Positions 1 to 10,744 of a stretch of 64,000 nucleotides of DNA are shown piece after piece. Position 1 is the stretch's first letter, and each line of letters opens with the position of its first letter. Source of the stretch: Platanthera guangdongensis. Lineage: Eukaryota; Streptophyta; Magnoliopsida; Asparagales; Orchidaceae. The position numbers and the translations under genes were made by a program. Location: assembly GCA_039583875.1 (NCBI GenBank), contig CM077147.1, positions 159,730,821 through 159,794,820 of the forward strand, in the 5' to 3' direction. Below the pieces are notes generated by a model. It had not been told where the DNA came from, did not search any database, and saw only the letters and a list, made by a program, of their open reading frames with translations.

Positions 1-385
1 CCAGAAAATTAACAGCTCAAGAGTGACACTGCTCAAGAAACAGGGAGTTGTTGGATCTTACGACGCCCTTAGAGGGGGGGGGGGTGAATAAGGGTTGACA
101 AAATTTATTTCTTAATCTTAATTTACTTGATGAAATAATTAAATAAATCAAAACTAATTTTTCATAATAAAATTAAACACTTAGAAATAAATAAGAACAT
201 AAATGATAATCTTTTATTTCATAAGTGATAAACCAATATACATGATATCTCTATGAAGCTAGAGATTAAGGCTTATGAAAAATATAGTTAACTTTTGATT
301 TCGCCGGTTCTTCTACCAAGATCCGGCCGGCTAAAGCGTATCTCTCCCTAGATCTTGCTACTAGCCTCCCCCTAGATCTAACCAC

Positions 386-581
386 GATCTAGACACTGCA
401 CACAAAGCAGTGATTACTCCATAAGCCTCAAAAGGACTTGGACGCCACACACAAGGCGGCGATTCTCCCTTAAGCCACCCAAGGACCTAGACGCCACACA
501 TAAAGCGGTGATTTCCTCCTAAGCCACGCAAGGACTTAGATGCCACGCACAAGGCGACGATTTCTCTACCGATTATAAAGA
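386..581. repeat. Four tandem copies of a ~49-bp unit inside the LTR
   Basis: Copies begin near 386, 435, 484 and 533. Each has the order GAyyTAGAyGCCACRCA, then AAGGCGRCGATT or AAAGCRGTGATT, then a pyrimidine stretch and TAAGCCwC. The copies differ by several substitutions, so the array is not recent. It lies downstream of the minus-strand TATA box, in the part of the LTR expected to be transcribed. Confidence 0.75.
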
Positions 582-822
582 TGATAAGATAAGTTACAAA
601 ATAGAAATTCAGAATAAAAATTCCCTCAAAATGAAGCTCTGAAGATGACGTCGAATCCTTGCAAAGATTGCCTGAGATGCTGCACACGAACCGTCTCTTC
701 TTCGCTCTTGAACGTTCTTGGGAAAATGAGAGTTTTCTAAAGGCTGGAGCTCTCTAGATCAGTTGCACGGGAAGGAACACTCCAAATTATGCAATCCTTG
801 ATCTCCACAGAAAAATGAATCA

Positions 823-832
823 CTTTTATATA
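823..832 (-). promoter_or_regulatory. TATA box of the minus-strand LTR
   Basis: The minus strand reads TATATAAAAG here. It is flanked at 833-985 by degenerate GCGATAT / CTATCG words in both orientations, which resemble the palindromic words in other LTRs of this window. Confidence 0.45.
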
Positions 833-1244
833 TTATCGATATCGCCCGGTGACACTGGCTATCGCCAATCAGCGATATCCTATCTGGCTGCACATGTCCC
901 ACGATTCTGAGTTTTCTGCGGGACGATTCGATCGTGGAGCTATCGTCGGGCGACAGTGGCTATCGTCTGGCGATATCTCCTTTTCACTTTTGCCATTAGA
1001 ACCATTACCGGAGTGTAGATGACTTTGATCTCATTCCGGAATGGGGTGGCACGTTCTGTAACTCCTCCCGGATTGAAAGTTATGGCTGTTTGAAGTTTAA
1101 CACACAAAACTCATCATTTTGTTTTTATTCTAAAGTGTACACACCCTTGGATCATGCCATGACTGAGGACTTGTCTCCTCATTTAACCTGTATAACCTGC
1201 ACACTATAAACACACAAAAGAGTAGATCAAATACATCACGGTAT

Positions 1245-1688
1245 TTGTTATTCTCAAACCAAGAGATGAGTAATGCATACTCCAACAGGAGCAAGCCTGT
1301 ACAAGAAGCTCTGGATGAGGGCACATCTGCTAGAATTGATCAGCTGCCACCAACTTTCATAGCCCAGCTAAAGGGTTTGCTGGATGTTAGACTTTACATG
1401 GAGAAGCTGGATGTGTCAGGCCAGAACATTGTTGTTATCATAGAAAATCAAAAGATTCATGGTAAGAATGGTGTGACCTTCAATGAAAATGATAAAATTC
1501 TGAGAAGTGAACAGAACACTAAAATCTTCACAAAGATGGATGCCTGCACCAAGATGCTTAATGACCACATATTGGAAGTTAAGAATCAAGTCAATGCTCG
1601 AGTAAACTACTTGGAAGTAGAAAGAAGCAAGACAAGCAGCTCACAGACCACTAAATTAATTGAAGAAGCCAAAAGGGGGAGAGATAAG
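1245..1688 (+). pseudogene. Sirevirus env-like protein, middle part (element J)
   Basis: An open frame of about 148 codons ending in EEAKRGRDK, stopped by the first bases of the inserted LTR at 1689. The family call comes from its continuation at 7698: together the pieces align in order with the 3' half of the env-like ORF of element D (20364-22603), for example EAKRG against EAKKG at the equivalent place. It is lysine- and glutamine-rich and probably coiled-coil in its second half. The N-terminal half is not recognisable to the left, where an LTR intervenes. The role of Sirevirus env-like proteins is unknown. The start given is only the first in-frame ATG. Confidence 0.55.
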
Positions 1689-3125
1689 TGATGAGTCCAA
1701 ATATTACACTGATTTTTGGACTCATCTGGGCCAGTTTTATCGTCTTAGCACTACACTTGAGAGCTATAACTGCTTATATTTGCTTACTTGCCTATTTCAT
1801 GATTAAGTGCACTTTAGGCCCATTTTCTGTGTGCTTTAGATGTTTCTGTATTTCCGTTTGTTTTACTTGTTTTCTAGCCATGTCTTGAGAATGTGGTGTG
1901 CACTTTTGGTGGCATATCTGCCTCTTCTGTTGGTGCATGGGTCGTGTGTGTGCTCCGGAACTGCTCAGGAGACCCCGACGATACAGGAACACTGCGCACG
2001 ATCACTGGACTCACTGCGCACGACCACTGGTCGTGTGCCACTGATCGTGCGCATTACATTCTCCTTTTCCCCAGTTCTATCTTAGCCAATCGCACGATCA
2101 GTGGATTCAGTGTGCACGACCACCGGTTGTGCGCCACTGATCGTGCGCATATCTGCTGATGTTTCTGTCCAAGTTGCAGGTTTAATTGGAAATTGCGCAC
2201 GATCATCTACCGACAGTGCTCACGACCACTGGTCGTGCACCACTGATCGTGCGCTCTGCTTATTCTACCTCCATATTTAAGGGCCTGCTCCGCGATTTAG
2301 AGCAAGGCTGGTCATTTCTGCAATTAGAGAGTGCACGGGACGTGTCGTTCTACTTCTCCAGTTGCTCTATCCACCTCCACCTTCATCGGGAGTCTGTAGC
2401 CGGTGATTCTGAAGCTTTCCAAACCCTCCGGCGAAGCTCCCGGCCATTGATGACCTCAACTCCAAGCTTTCCACCGGAGTTGGAGAAGAAGACGACCTAG
2501 AGAACGAACTCAAAGGCCTTTGAGGTGATAGCTCGTTGGTACTGGAAGCCTCCTCGGACTAAGCCCGGAAGCGGATTGATAACTCGCTATTCCGGCCACG
2601 ACCTACGGTGGACCTTCACCCTCTAGTGGTTTACTCCTCTTCCCCTTTCTCCGTTGTATGGAATGATTTGATATTGTAATGAACTATATTTTTTGTACTC
2701 TATATCTAAGTAGATGTTTGTAGTTTTCATTTGCTTTTGAGTTGTGTGTTGTGAATGCGCCTCGCCCACTCCACATCCACTCCATACCCTTGTTTCACCC
2801 GATTGCACTCCACACAAGAACACTTCCATCCATTAGCTTTCCATCCACTCGCCCAACCGAAGTTCGGCATCGCGGCCGATACACTCACCTCACATTGCAA
2901 AGCGGTGCCTTCGACCTGTATAGCCTTAATTAGTTTATTAGATCAATAAACTACAATCTCACAAGCCCCCTTTTTAATCTTTTCCAAGTATAACCCTCAT
3001 AACGATATTTTTTGAACTGTTGTCACTCCATGCTAATTTCATTTCTCAAGAGACCGACACTCGGGGATTTATTCCCAAATTTTATTACTTGTGCTACCGG
3101 TGCGCTTGTCGATTTCCACGCATCA
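1689..3125 (+). repeat. 5' LTR of element B
   Basis: It begins TGATGAGTCCAAAT and ends CGCATCA, matching 6263-7692 over its whole length with scattered substitutions. A TATTTAAG core at about 2274 and a downstream terminator-like T-rich stretch near 2690 are candidate transcription signals. The array of CGCACGAC words lies at 1975-2265. Confidence 0.88.
1975..2265. repeat. Palindromic-word array (CGCACGATCA / TGATCGTGCG) in B LTR
   Basis: About ten copies of GCGCACGAyCA or its reverse complement, often paired as ACGACCACTGGTCGT, separated by 10-40 bp. The same array is in the 3' LTR at about 6555-6830. Neighbouring words are mutually complementary and could fold into hairpins or bind a dimeric protein; both are inference. 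Confidence 0.8.
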
Positions 3126-3131
3126 AGTTTT

Positions 3132-3149
3132 TGGCGCCGTTGCTGGGGA
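3132..3149 (+). other. Primer-binding site of B (tRNA-Asp type)
   Basis: TGGCGCCGTTGCTGGGGA lies six bases after the LTR end. It differs by one base from the site used by Athila-group elements, complementary to the 3' end of tRNA-Asp. Confidence 0.75.
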
Positions 3150-3349
3150 ATGCAACTATAGAGCGACTCATGATGACTAAAAATTTCGTTATAAGAGTTA
3201 TTTGTGTCGCTAAAAGTAGTTTTTAGGAGTTGTTTTGTTTTGTTTTGATCCCTTTTCTCTTGTGTTGTTATTCCGTCAGTTGGAATTGTTAGTTTTATTC
3301 TTAGAATCTATGCAAAGTAGTTGTATCCTTTATATTTGAAATCTCCGCA

Positions 3350-4460
3350 ATGTGGGCCAATTTCAATATCCGTTGCCGTCATTGTGGATACATCTCTCAT
3401 GCTAGTGATAGATGCCCTCAGAAGTATAGTAGCCAGGAAATTCAGGAGTCTACATATCGTAGACATAAGCCTGTTAGCTACCGACCCGCGGAGCCATTGC
3501 CGCACTACTTCTATTCGGCTTCAGCACCCGTTGCACCGCTGAAGCCGGCTAAGCAGTGCCTTTTTTTATCGAAGCTGGTATCATGCATTGAAGGACTGCG
3601 CAGCTTACCTAGCTAAGCTAGAAGTGGATGATGAGCTGGATCTTCGGATTGTCTCCACTTCAACCTTGCGCAGCACCCCTTCCGTATCGGGTTGTGCACC
3701 ATTGCCATCTCTATGTTATGGAGAAGGCATCCCAGGTATGTGCACTGATACATGTGTTTATCCCCATTCCGACACGAATATTTATACTCTTAAAGTGCAT
3801 ACATCACCTAGCATAGAGTCTATTAGTTGCGAAGAGCCAGCGCTCGACGTCCTACCGAGCTCCGTTCCTTCACCTTCTTCTTTGCATAACATTCTTTCTT
3901 TTTCTGACAGTGCTGTTGAGGTTGATTCGCAGGTGGAAATTAGCGTTTCCAGCGTTCTGTTAGATCCAGTCAAGGAGAACGACTCCATGGCCGAGGTTGC
4001 GACCTCTACCCCATGTGAGGATGCCCGATGCACGGACGAGGCAGATGCAGCTCTAGAACATTCTTGCATTAGCCTAGACAGCTGTGTAAAAGCACCCACA
4101 ATTCCACCAACGGGGGATGACTCTGGGACCATCCCCAAGATTGAGGTTCCTTTATGTTATTCTTTTAGTTTATTTCTTGACCCCGCGCTCGTGTCTACTT
4201 CCCTGCAGGAGCACATCGTGGAACTGGTCGAATCAGTGCAAGGGCCTGTAATGCGGCCTAGGACTTATAGTGACCAGATGCCGGTGGATTTGGAGCCGAC
4301 GAGCTTCCCAAGTTACTTTCTGCCCATGCCTGACACACACGACAGGTATACGTATACAGGTATTGGGGCTTCGGTTCTGTCTCTGTTCTGGTACCCGCTA
4401 CCGAAACGCGAACATGAACCACTCCCTGAGCATTTCAAGTTTCATACGCCAATCAGTTAG
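3350..4460 (+). pseudogene. Gag-like protein with CCHC zinc knuckle (element B)
   Basis: The first frame (ATG at 3350) holds CRHCGYISHASDRC, a CX2CX4HX4C zinc knuckle of the nucleic-acid-binding Gag type, at residues 9-22. After a run of seven T (3561-3567) the frame changes; the second frame reads through WYHALKDCAAYLAKLEVDDELDL and stays open to 4460, about 290 codons that are acidic and serine-rich. No similarity beyond the knuckle is recognised. The knuckle sits near the start, unlike ordinary Gag, so much of the capsid part is missing or unrecognisable. The product may be a non-autonomous Gag fragment or an accessory protein. One indel in the T-run would join the frames; whether this is a mutation or a recoding site cannot be told here. 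Confidence 0.5.
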
Positions 4461-6250
4461 GAAATGCTCAGATTTTGAATAAGTCCTGTTGGGAGACAAT
4501 AAACCCAACAGTTATCTAGGGTAGTGTTTCTTTTATTTTAAATATATGTATGTATTTTTTTGTCTCTATTTTAGGATTGTTGTTAAATTTATCTGTCGAA
4601 AGGGTGTGGTAGCCCAGCTGCGTGATGAGCTCTTTTCTCTATATATATATGTCCATCTTTTGTTTTGTGTACGTATTTAAATCGCAGGTGCAGGAATTTT
4701 TGAGGCGCGACAACTTGGCCGCACTTGGATATCTCGTCGCACGACCGGTATGCTCAATTTTGAGCATGGGTACTTCTTCCCCTAGCCCTTTATTTTTATT
4801 TACTTGTTTTACTTTTTCGTATTGTCATATTCTAGTCTGGGGGTGGAGTTGCCTGTGATCACTACACAATACAGTTTATTGCAAACTAGTCTGCATTTAT
4901 TTATTTCATGATCACTAATTGCACACACCGAATCACCCACATGAGTGCGCACTTAACCATGCGCGCGGCTCAGGGCAAATGTATTAATTTTGTGTAAACT
5001 CTAAAAAGTGGTGTTGACTTAGGATTTTGGGATATAGTAGTTCAAAACTCATGTAGTGCTCCTAATCGAGTACTCATGATTTGCATAGAAATAATATAGG
5101 ATTACTTCTTCTTCATGCTCGTATACTTAAATTTATTCTGCAAAAGTAAATTTTGTTTGTGCTATTTAAAATTGTAGAATCTGGAGTAATCGAACGGTAG
5201 TGTAGAGATGAGTGTAGCAGTCACTAGACTCGTATTGCTCGAGTCGGGGGGAAGGATCATCTTTTTCGGGGACTGAGAACTTGCCACAAGCTACTCTCGA
5301 CGCATTGGTGCCCGGTTAGTCGAGTTTGAGCGTGAGGTAGGCCATTATTTTGGCTAGTTTGAGCCTTTTTGTACCTAGTCATAGAAGCTGACCCTTGCAA
5401 GCCAAATTTGCGCCTACCCTCCTTTTGTTTCAGCTCCACATATATTCACCAAAGCCTAAAAGCCAACCCTTTTGTCGTAACCAAAACCTTGAGCTTGATC
5501 GATTTCAAAAATTTGATATGTTGTGATATTTAGGATTCATGTGATGTGGAGATGAATTCATGAATTGCTAATTTTTAGATTTGGGGATTGTTGAATGAAA
5601 AAGAAAAAGATGAATAAAAAAGAAAAAAAAAGAGAAAATTTAAAATTATTACAAGGAGAATTGCAATCCCCATCTTGTGTGTTAGTTTTTGGTCGGGATA
5701 GGCCGTGTGCATACCCGGTTTTCAAGCCAAGTCTGGGGGTGTGTCACACATGCATTTCTTAGTGGCTGTTTAGGTTTAGCTCTTGTTCGCTCGCTTTGGT
5801 TGCGTGTAGCCTCCTTGTTTATCATTGACTACCACACCTTAGCCTTAGCCCCATTCAAACCTACAAGTCCTGCTGATTCACATTTGAGTCTACTTAGCAT
5901 CGTGGAGAGAGTGTGAAAGGGAAAACTCATGGTTCCCGACATTGATGGATTTCTTTGGAGGTGATCACGAGCCCCGGTCTTGGGCAATGCTCACCTTAGT
6001 GGCCTGTCTACTTTCTCCGTACACATGACCGAATGATTCTCCAGAATTCTAATTTTAAGTAGACACAATATTTATTTACCTCTGTCGAATAATTTAAGCT
6101 ATGTAGTATAATTAAAAAGTTTTTCTATTCCATTTTCGATGCGAATGATGTATTTGATTTCTTGTCCTACTTTATTTTGAGGTTTCTAAGCCAGTTAGCT
6201 GTTTTTATAGTTCACGGAGTAATGATTTGCGCGGGACGCGCAAATAGGTA
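4461..6250 (+). other. Non-coding internal region of B
   Basis: No supported gene. It contains two internal copies of the tract preceding the 3' LTR: GTCTGGGGGTGG at about 4834 and AGTCTGGGGGTGT at about 5729. A purine-rich A/G stretch is at 5595-5640. Confidence 0.6.
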
Positions 6251-6262
6251 AGTCTGGGGGTG
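6251..6262 (+). other. Polypurine tract of B
   Basis: AGTCTGGGGGTG directly abuts the 3' LTR start. It is the expected plus-strand priming site. Confidence 0.7.
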
Positions 6263-7692
6263 TGATGAGTCCAAATATTACACTGATTTTGGACTCATCT
6301 GGGCCAGTTTTATCATCTTAGCACTGCACTTGAGAGCTATAACTGCTTATATTTGCTTACTTGCCTATTTCATGATTAAGTGCACTTTAGGCCTGTTTTC
6401 TGTGTGTTTTAGATGTTTCTGTATTTCTGTTTTTTTACTTGTTCTATAGCCGTCTCTTGAGAATGTGGTGTGCACTTTTGGTGGCCTATCTGCCTCTTCT
6501 GTTGGTGCATGGGTCGTGTGCGTGCTCCGGAACCGCTCGGGAGACCCCGACGATACAGGAACACTGCGCACGATCACTGGACTCACTGCGCACGACCACT
6601 GGTCGTGCGCCACTGATCGTGCTCATTACATCCTCCTTTTCCCCAGTTCTGTCTTAGCCAATCGCACGATCAGTGGATTCAGTGCGCACGACCATCGGTC
6701 GTGCGCCACTGATCATGCGCATATCTGCTGATGTTTCTGTCCAAGTTGCAGGTTTAATTGGAAATTGCGCACGATCATCGACCGACAGTGCGCACGACCA
6801 CTGGTCGTGCGCCACTGATCGTGCGCTCTGCTTATTCTACCTCCGTATTTAAGGGCCTGCTCTGCGATTTAGGGTAAGGCAGGTCATTTCTGCGATCGGA
6901 GAGTGCAGGTAAAGTGTCGTTCTACTTCTCCAGCTGCTCCATCCACCTCCACCTTCATCGGGAGTCCGTAGCCGGTTATTCCGAAGCTTTCCAGACCCTC
7001 CGGCGAAGCTCCCGGCCATTGATGACCTCAACTCCAAGCTTTCCACCGGAGTTTGAAAAGAAGACGACCTAGAGAATGGACTCAAAGGCCTTCGAGGTGA
7101 CAGCTCGTTGGTTCCGGAAGCCTCCTCGGACTGAGCCCAGAAGCGGATTGACAACTCGCTATTCCGGCCACGACCTGTGGTGAACCTTCACCCTCTAGTG
7201 GTTTACTCCTCTTCCTCTTCCTCCGTTGTATGGAATGATTTGATATTGTAATGAACTACATTTTCTACTATATATCAAAGTGGATGTTTGTAGTTTTCAT
7301 TTTCTTTTGAGTTGTGTGTTGTGAATGCGCCTCGCCCACTACACATCCACTCCATACCCTTATTTCACCCGATTGCACTCCGCACAAGAACACTTCCATC
7401 CATTAGCTTTCCATCCACTCGCCCAATCGAAGTTTGCCATCGCGGCCGATACACTCACCTCACCTTGCGAAGCGGTGCCTTCGACCCGCATAGCTTAATT
7501 AGTTTATTAGATCAAGAAATCACAATCTCACAAGCCCCCTTTTAATCTTTCTAAGTATAACCCTTATAACGATATTTTCTGAACTGTTGCCGCTCTATGC
7601 TAATTGCATCCTCAAGAGACCAGACACTCGGGGATTTATTCCCAAATTTTATTACTTGTGCGACCGGTGCGCTTGCTGATTTCCACGCATCA
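6263..7692 (+). repeat. 3' LTR of element B
   Basis: Copy of 1689-3125, beginning TGATGAG and ending CGCATCA. It contains the matching palindromic-word array at 6555-6830. The bases after it (AGAAG) are the near-match target duplication and lead straight back into the interrupted env-like frame. Confidence 0.88.
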
Positions 7693-7697
7693 AGAAG

Positions 7698-8268
7698 TCA
7701 CGAGAACCAATATTGAAAACATGGTCTGGGCAACAAATGTTGTGAGAGGCACATTGGGATTAGAGCCAGTGCAATACGACAATATCCCAATGATGCCTGC
7801 TCAAGTGCTAGAGACTTTGAACAGAGAACCTGTTCAAGATAATCAAGAGTATGAGATGTATATAGAAGATTATGATAGTGTTGGTAATCATTGGGGAGTG
7901 CAGTCCACTGCTGTTGAAATGCCCTCCTTTAGCCCCACTGTAGACCAAGCACTACAGACAAAAGAAATGACTGCTGAAACTGTTGAAACTGAAGAGGAAG
8001 TCAGGATGAGAAAGAGAAAATACAGAGAAAAAAATGGAGAAAAGGCCAGATTTCGAGCAGTGGAGCCCAGAGTCCAGATCTATTATCTTGCTTGCTTGGG
8101 ATCAGGCCAAGAATAAGAAATCAGACAGAGGAAAATGGTTTAGCAAAATTGAATAAGATAAGATGGAAAAGAGGGACATAGAAAAAAAGATTTTTTGGAG
8201 GAATAAAAAGGCAAATCTTGTTACTCCTGATGTTGTTGAACCATCTAAATACTTCCCCAATCCCTTCA
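7698..8268 (+). pseudogene. Sirevirus env-like protein, C-terminal part (element J)
   Basis: The frame reads VTRTNIENMVWATNVVRG onward to a TAA at 8114. A frameshift near 8085 lets a second frame continue through AKNKKSDRGKW and a block ending EPSKYFPNPFM at 8270. This block aligns with the end of the env-like protein of element D (FFRNN then PPRYYPKPKEYM). The reading is cut at 8269 by a gypsy LTR. At least two frame breaks show that it is dead. Family assignment rests on the alignment of both pieces to D. Confidence 0.6.
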
Positions 8269-8480
8269 TGTAACATCTCCATCTGTTACATGACATATAA
8301 TAGAAGGTCCGGTCGGGGCCCCACACCATATGTCACAAACAGGCGGAAATGTTACAGGTTAATATCAAAGACCAAATCACGTGTCCTAACTCAGAGCATT
8401 CTAGCGGAAGCATTAGGGGTTAAACTTGAACTCATTAGTCATGAGTCCACTATATATATAAATCGCCATATTATATATAT
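8269..8480 (-). repeat. Gypsy (Tekay-type) LTR 3' end, minus strand
   Basis: On the minus strand it ends GGAGATGTTACA, with GGCCCCGACCGGACC about 50 bp upstream and GCTAGAATGCTCTGAGTTAGGA further up. All three match the 3' end of the LTRs of element I (35740-35872) in the same order. The left limit is the break in the env-like frame; the far end fades in AT-rich sequence, so it is truncated. Confidence 0.65.
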
Positions 8481-8862
8481 CCCACAGGAATGTATACAAC
8501 TTACAACAAGTCATTTAAATATGTAATAATTTTAAAAATATTAGTGGAAGAAATTAATTCATTAAACAGTCAGTTACAATATGAATAAATTTTAAAACAT
8601 TAGTGATATATAAATTAATTCATTCAATTCCTTCATTTTCACATTTCTTCAGCAATCCCCTGCCTTGAAAGCATATAGTGTAAATATTAGATTATATGCA
8701 ATATGAGTAAAAGAAGTAAAAAATACAAATTTTACTTATACGTAGCCTACTTAAGATTAGTTGTTGGTTTTCACAAAAATGCAAAACGTATTCAATAATC
8801 TGCACAAGAAACATTACAGAGAAATTAACAATCACATTATTCGTAGGTATTGTTTATGTCTA
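8481..8862. other. AT-rich interval, no gene seen
   Basis: Low-complexity A/T-rich sequence between the LTR fragment and the transposase pseudogene. A terminal inverted repeat of the MULE could lie here but I could not identify one. Confidence 0.4.
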
Positions 8863-10565
8863 TTAATTAAAAAAACAAGTGTACCTCATTTCTTGCCACT
8901 GAGAATCAGAAATATTATTACACTTTTGTAGTAGACCATCTAATTCCATTTGTATGATGTTAATGTGTTCATCCTCCTCCTTTATTTTTGTAGACTCATA
9001 TGTTTTTAAAGTGAGTTGATGCGAATGTTTATGAACTATCCTTATAGGATATGACAATGATTGTTTCATGTAAGTTACTAATTCGTGGGCAAATGACAAC
9101 CCCATTGTGTTTCGCATTTTATGAAAACATTTGGTTGGCTTCTACACAACCACGTTTAACCATTTATTCTTCTTTTTTAATTATATCTAATGTCGTAATT
9201 GAAAAATAACCAAGCAACTTTGTATATAGTGAGCCTCTATAACCGGTGTTGACTTGTATTGAACTTTTCTCAAAAGAATGCTTAATCTCGATTTGTTGTA
9301 AATTAAACATTTGATCAAAAGTTTCCATATTGAAGTCAAATTACACGCGAATATCTCTAAATTTTTTTAAGATGACTGTGGCCGCTCCCCACTCGGTTAG
9401 TGGTAGTATTCCCCAAAAGTGTTAACTTATCTATCCATGCTCAAATAAAGTTTTTCTTGTATGGTTTCAACCAAGTAATCACCACATAATACAAAGCGGA
9501 TATTTCTCAAAATATTTGCTTACCAATAAGTTGAAGCACATATTGTAATCATGAACTGTATCTGCCCTAACCAAATTTTGTCGTTCAGACAAAAATAACT
9601 CGCATTCTTTCCCGCTTTCAAAGAATTTCTTGCGATGAGCTAATATATTACGACTGATATGAACTTGATAAAATATAATTCTTGCTTGGGGAAATGCAGC
9701 TTGTATGACATTCATCAAAGCAATCTCCATGTCAACTATTAAAATATTGGATAAGGAAGTGGAGTCTAACACACTTTTAAAACTTTTCAAGACCCACTTG
9801 TAACTACATTCTGTTTCATTAGACATGAAAGCAAATGCGGCTTAAAAAGTCAAGTTTGTAGAAGTCAAACCAACTATAGGAAGTAAAGACAATCTGTACC
9901 GATTAGTCTTATAAGTGCAATCTATAATAAAAATATCCGGAAACATCTTGTTTAGTTGGATGGAAGTTGGATGAGCAAAAAATAGACTGTCCAAAGCATC
10001 ATTAGTAGGATTGACATGATTGTAACTTGTATAAGCCGCATCTTTAATGCATCTATATAGAAATTGAATTGGAGAGTTACCATCCATTTCCTTTTTATAC
10101 AATCTAACTTTTTCATTATAAATAGTTCTCAAGATGGAAGTGTTGGAATGATTCCTTTTTTTCAAAGTGGATAATATTTTTCTTGGTTTCACACCTGTTG
10201 CATACATCTCCTCCACGATTTTTTGTTCATTTTCATTTAATCTGCATGCATAACTATGTGTCTCAAGATGAACAACAATGTGGTTATGTATTCCACATTT
10301 AACTTCTAATTTCCATTCATGGCATATGCATCTTTTTGACCGCATAACGTGAATGGACATCCATAACGTTTGGAGCTACTATTCCTTAAATTCTGCTTTG
10401 GCCTATTTTTTGTAGACATGCAGGGAACCCGATCTATCACAGCCTAGAAATATTCTTGGTCTAGCTCTTCTAACAAGTTTATCAGCTCTTAGAACTACCA
10501 TCACAAAACCAAACCCTTTAGCAATATTTCGAGCTCATCCAATCAATTTCGCTTTTCTAGGAAAT
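8863..10565 (-). pseudogene. MULE (Mutator-like/FAR1-type) transposase pseudogene
   Basis: Read on the minus strand from about 10565: an N-terminal FAR1/WRKY-GCM1-like zinc-finger region (GFVMVVLRADK, RPRIFLGCDR, RYGCPF, then KCGIHNH), a MULE domain with FIIDCTYKTNRY holding the first catalytic Asp, then AAFAFMSNETE, LIVDMEIALMNVI (second Asp) and QAAFPQARIIFYQVHISRN, and a C-terminal block at 8863-9117 (MRNTMGLSFAHELV). Breaks: a frameshift near 10330, a TAA at 9842-9844 between otherwise in-frame parts, and several stops between 9117 and 9479. Order and motifs match plant MULE transposases, nuclear DNA-binding enzymes that cut and move Mutator elements. No SWIM finger or terminal inverted repeats were identified. 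It faces the same way as the SDA1-like exon. Confidence 0.82.
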
Positions 10566-10744
10566 TTGCTCTCAGTAATAAAATGCAACCTGACATCTAC
10601 GTTACTGTCTATACTTGAGTTGCGGTAGCGGGCGACATTATTTTTGATACGCAGCAGTGAACAAGTTATTTAAAATTATTGAAGCTAATCTGATCAATGA
10701 AATAAGGCATCAAAAAAACGCGACTAACTCTCATTGTATCTCAC
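10566..10744 (-). other. Start of intron 1 of the SDA1-like gene, then junction with the MULE
   Basis: The minus strand begins GTGAGATA directly after the coding AATAGAAAG, a good plant 5' splice site. The intron runs into the MULE remnant within about 180 bases. No acceptor or second exon is visible anywhere to the left in this window. Confidence 0.5.

Larger units (their letters stand above)
49..1116 (-). repeat. Sirevirus-type LTR, probably solo, minus strand
   Basis: Read on the minus strand the segment ends in a C-rich run followed by CTCTAAGGG and then CCAACA, the layout seen at the 3' end of Sirevirus LTRs elsewhere in this window (D near 17615, H near 57485). A minus-strand TATA box at 823-832 fits this orientation. 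The minus-strand start lies between 1102 (TGTTAAAC) and 1116 (TGATGAG). I found no primer site, coding region or matching target duplication beside it, so it could be a solo LTR or a truncated end. Confidence 0.45.
1689..7692 (+). mobile_element. Element B: pol-less LTR retrotransposon with Athila/Tat-type primer site
   Basis: Two LTRs of about 1.43 kb (1689-3125 and 6263-7692) begin TGATGAGTCC and end CGCATCA. A primer-binding site follows the first and a G-rich polypurine tract precedes the second. Flanking 5-mers are ATAAG (1684-1688) and AGAAG (7693-7697), one mismatch. The internal region of about 3.1 kb has one gag-like frame with a zinc knuckle and no protease, reverse transcriptase, RNase H or integrase. 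It inserted into the env-like gene of an older Sirevirus. Non-autonomous elements of this layout are known as LARD or TR-GAG types; mobilisation by an Athila/Tat partner is inferred from the primer site. Confidence 0.85.

Noticed and set aside
7604..7697. Start of the 170-codon frame before 7698
   Set aside because: Its first residues are the end of the B LTR; only the part after the target duplication belongs to the env-like gene.
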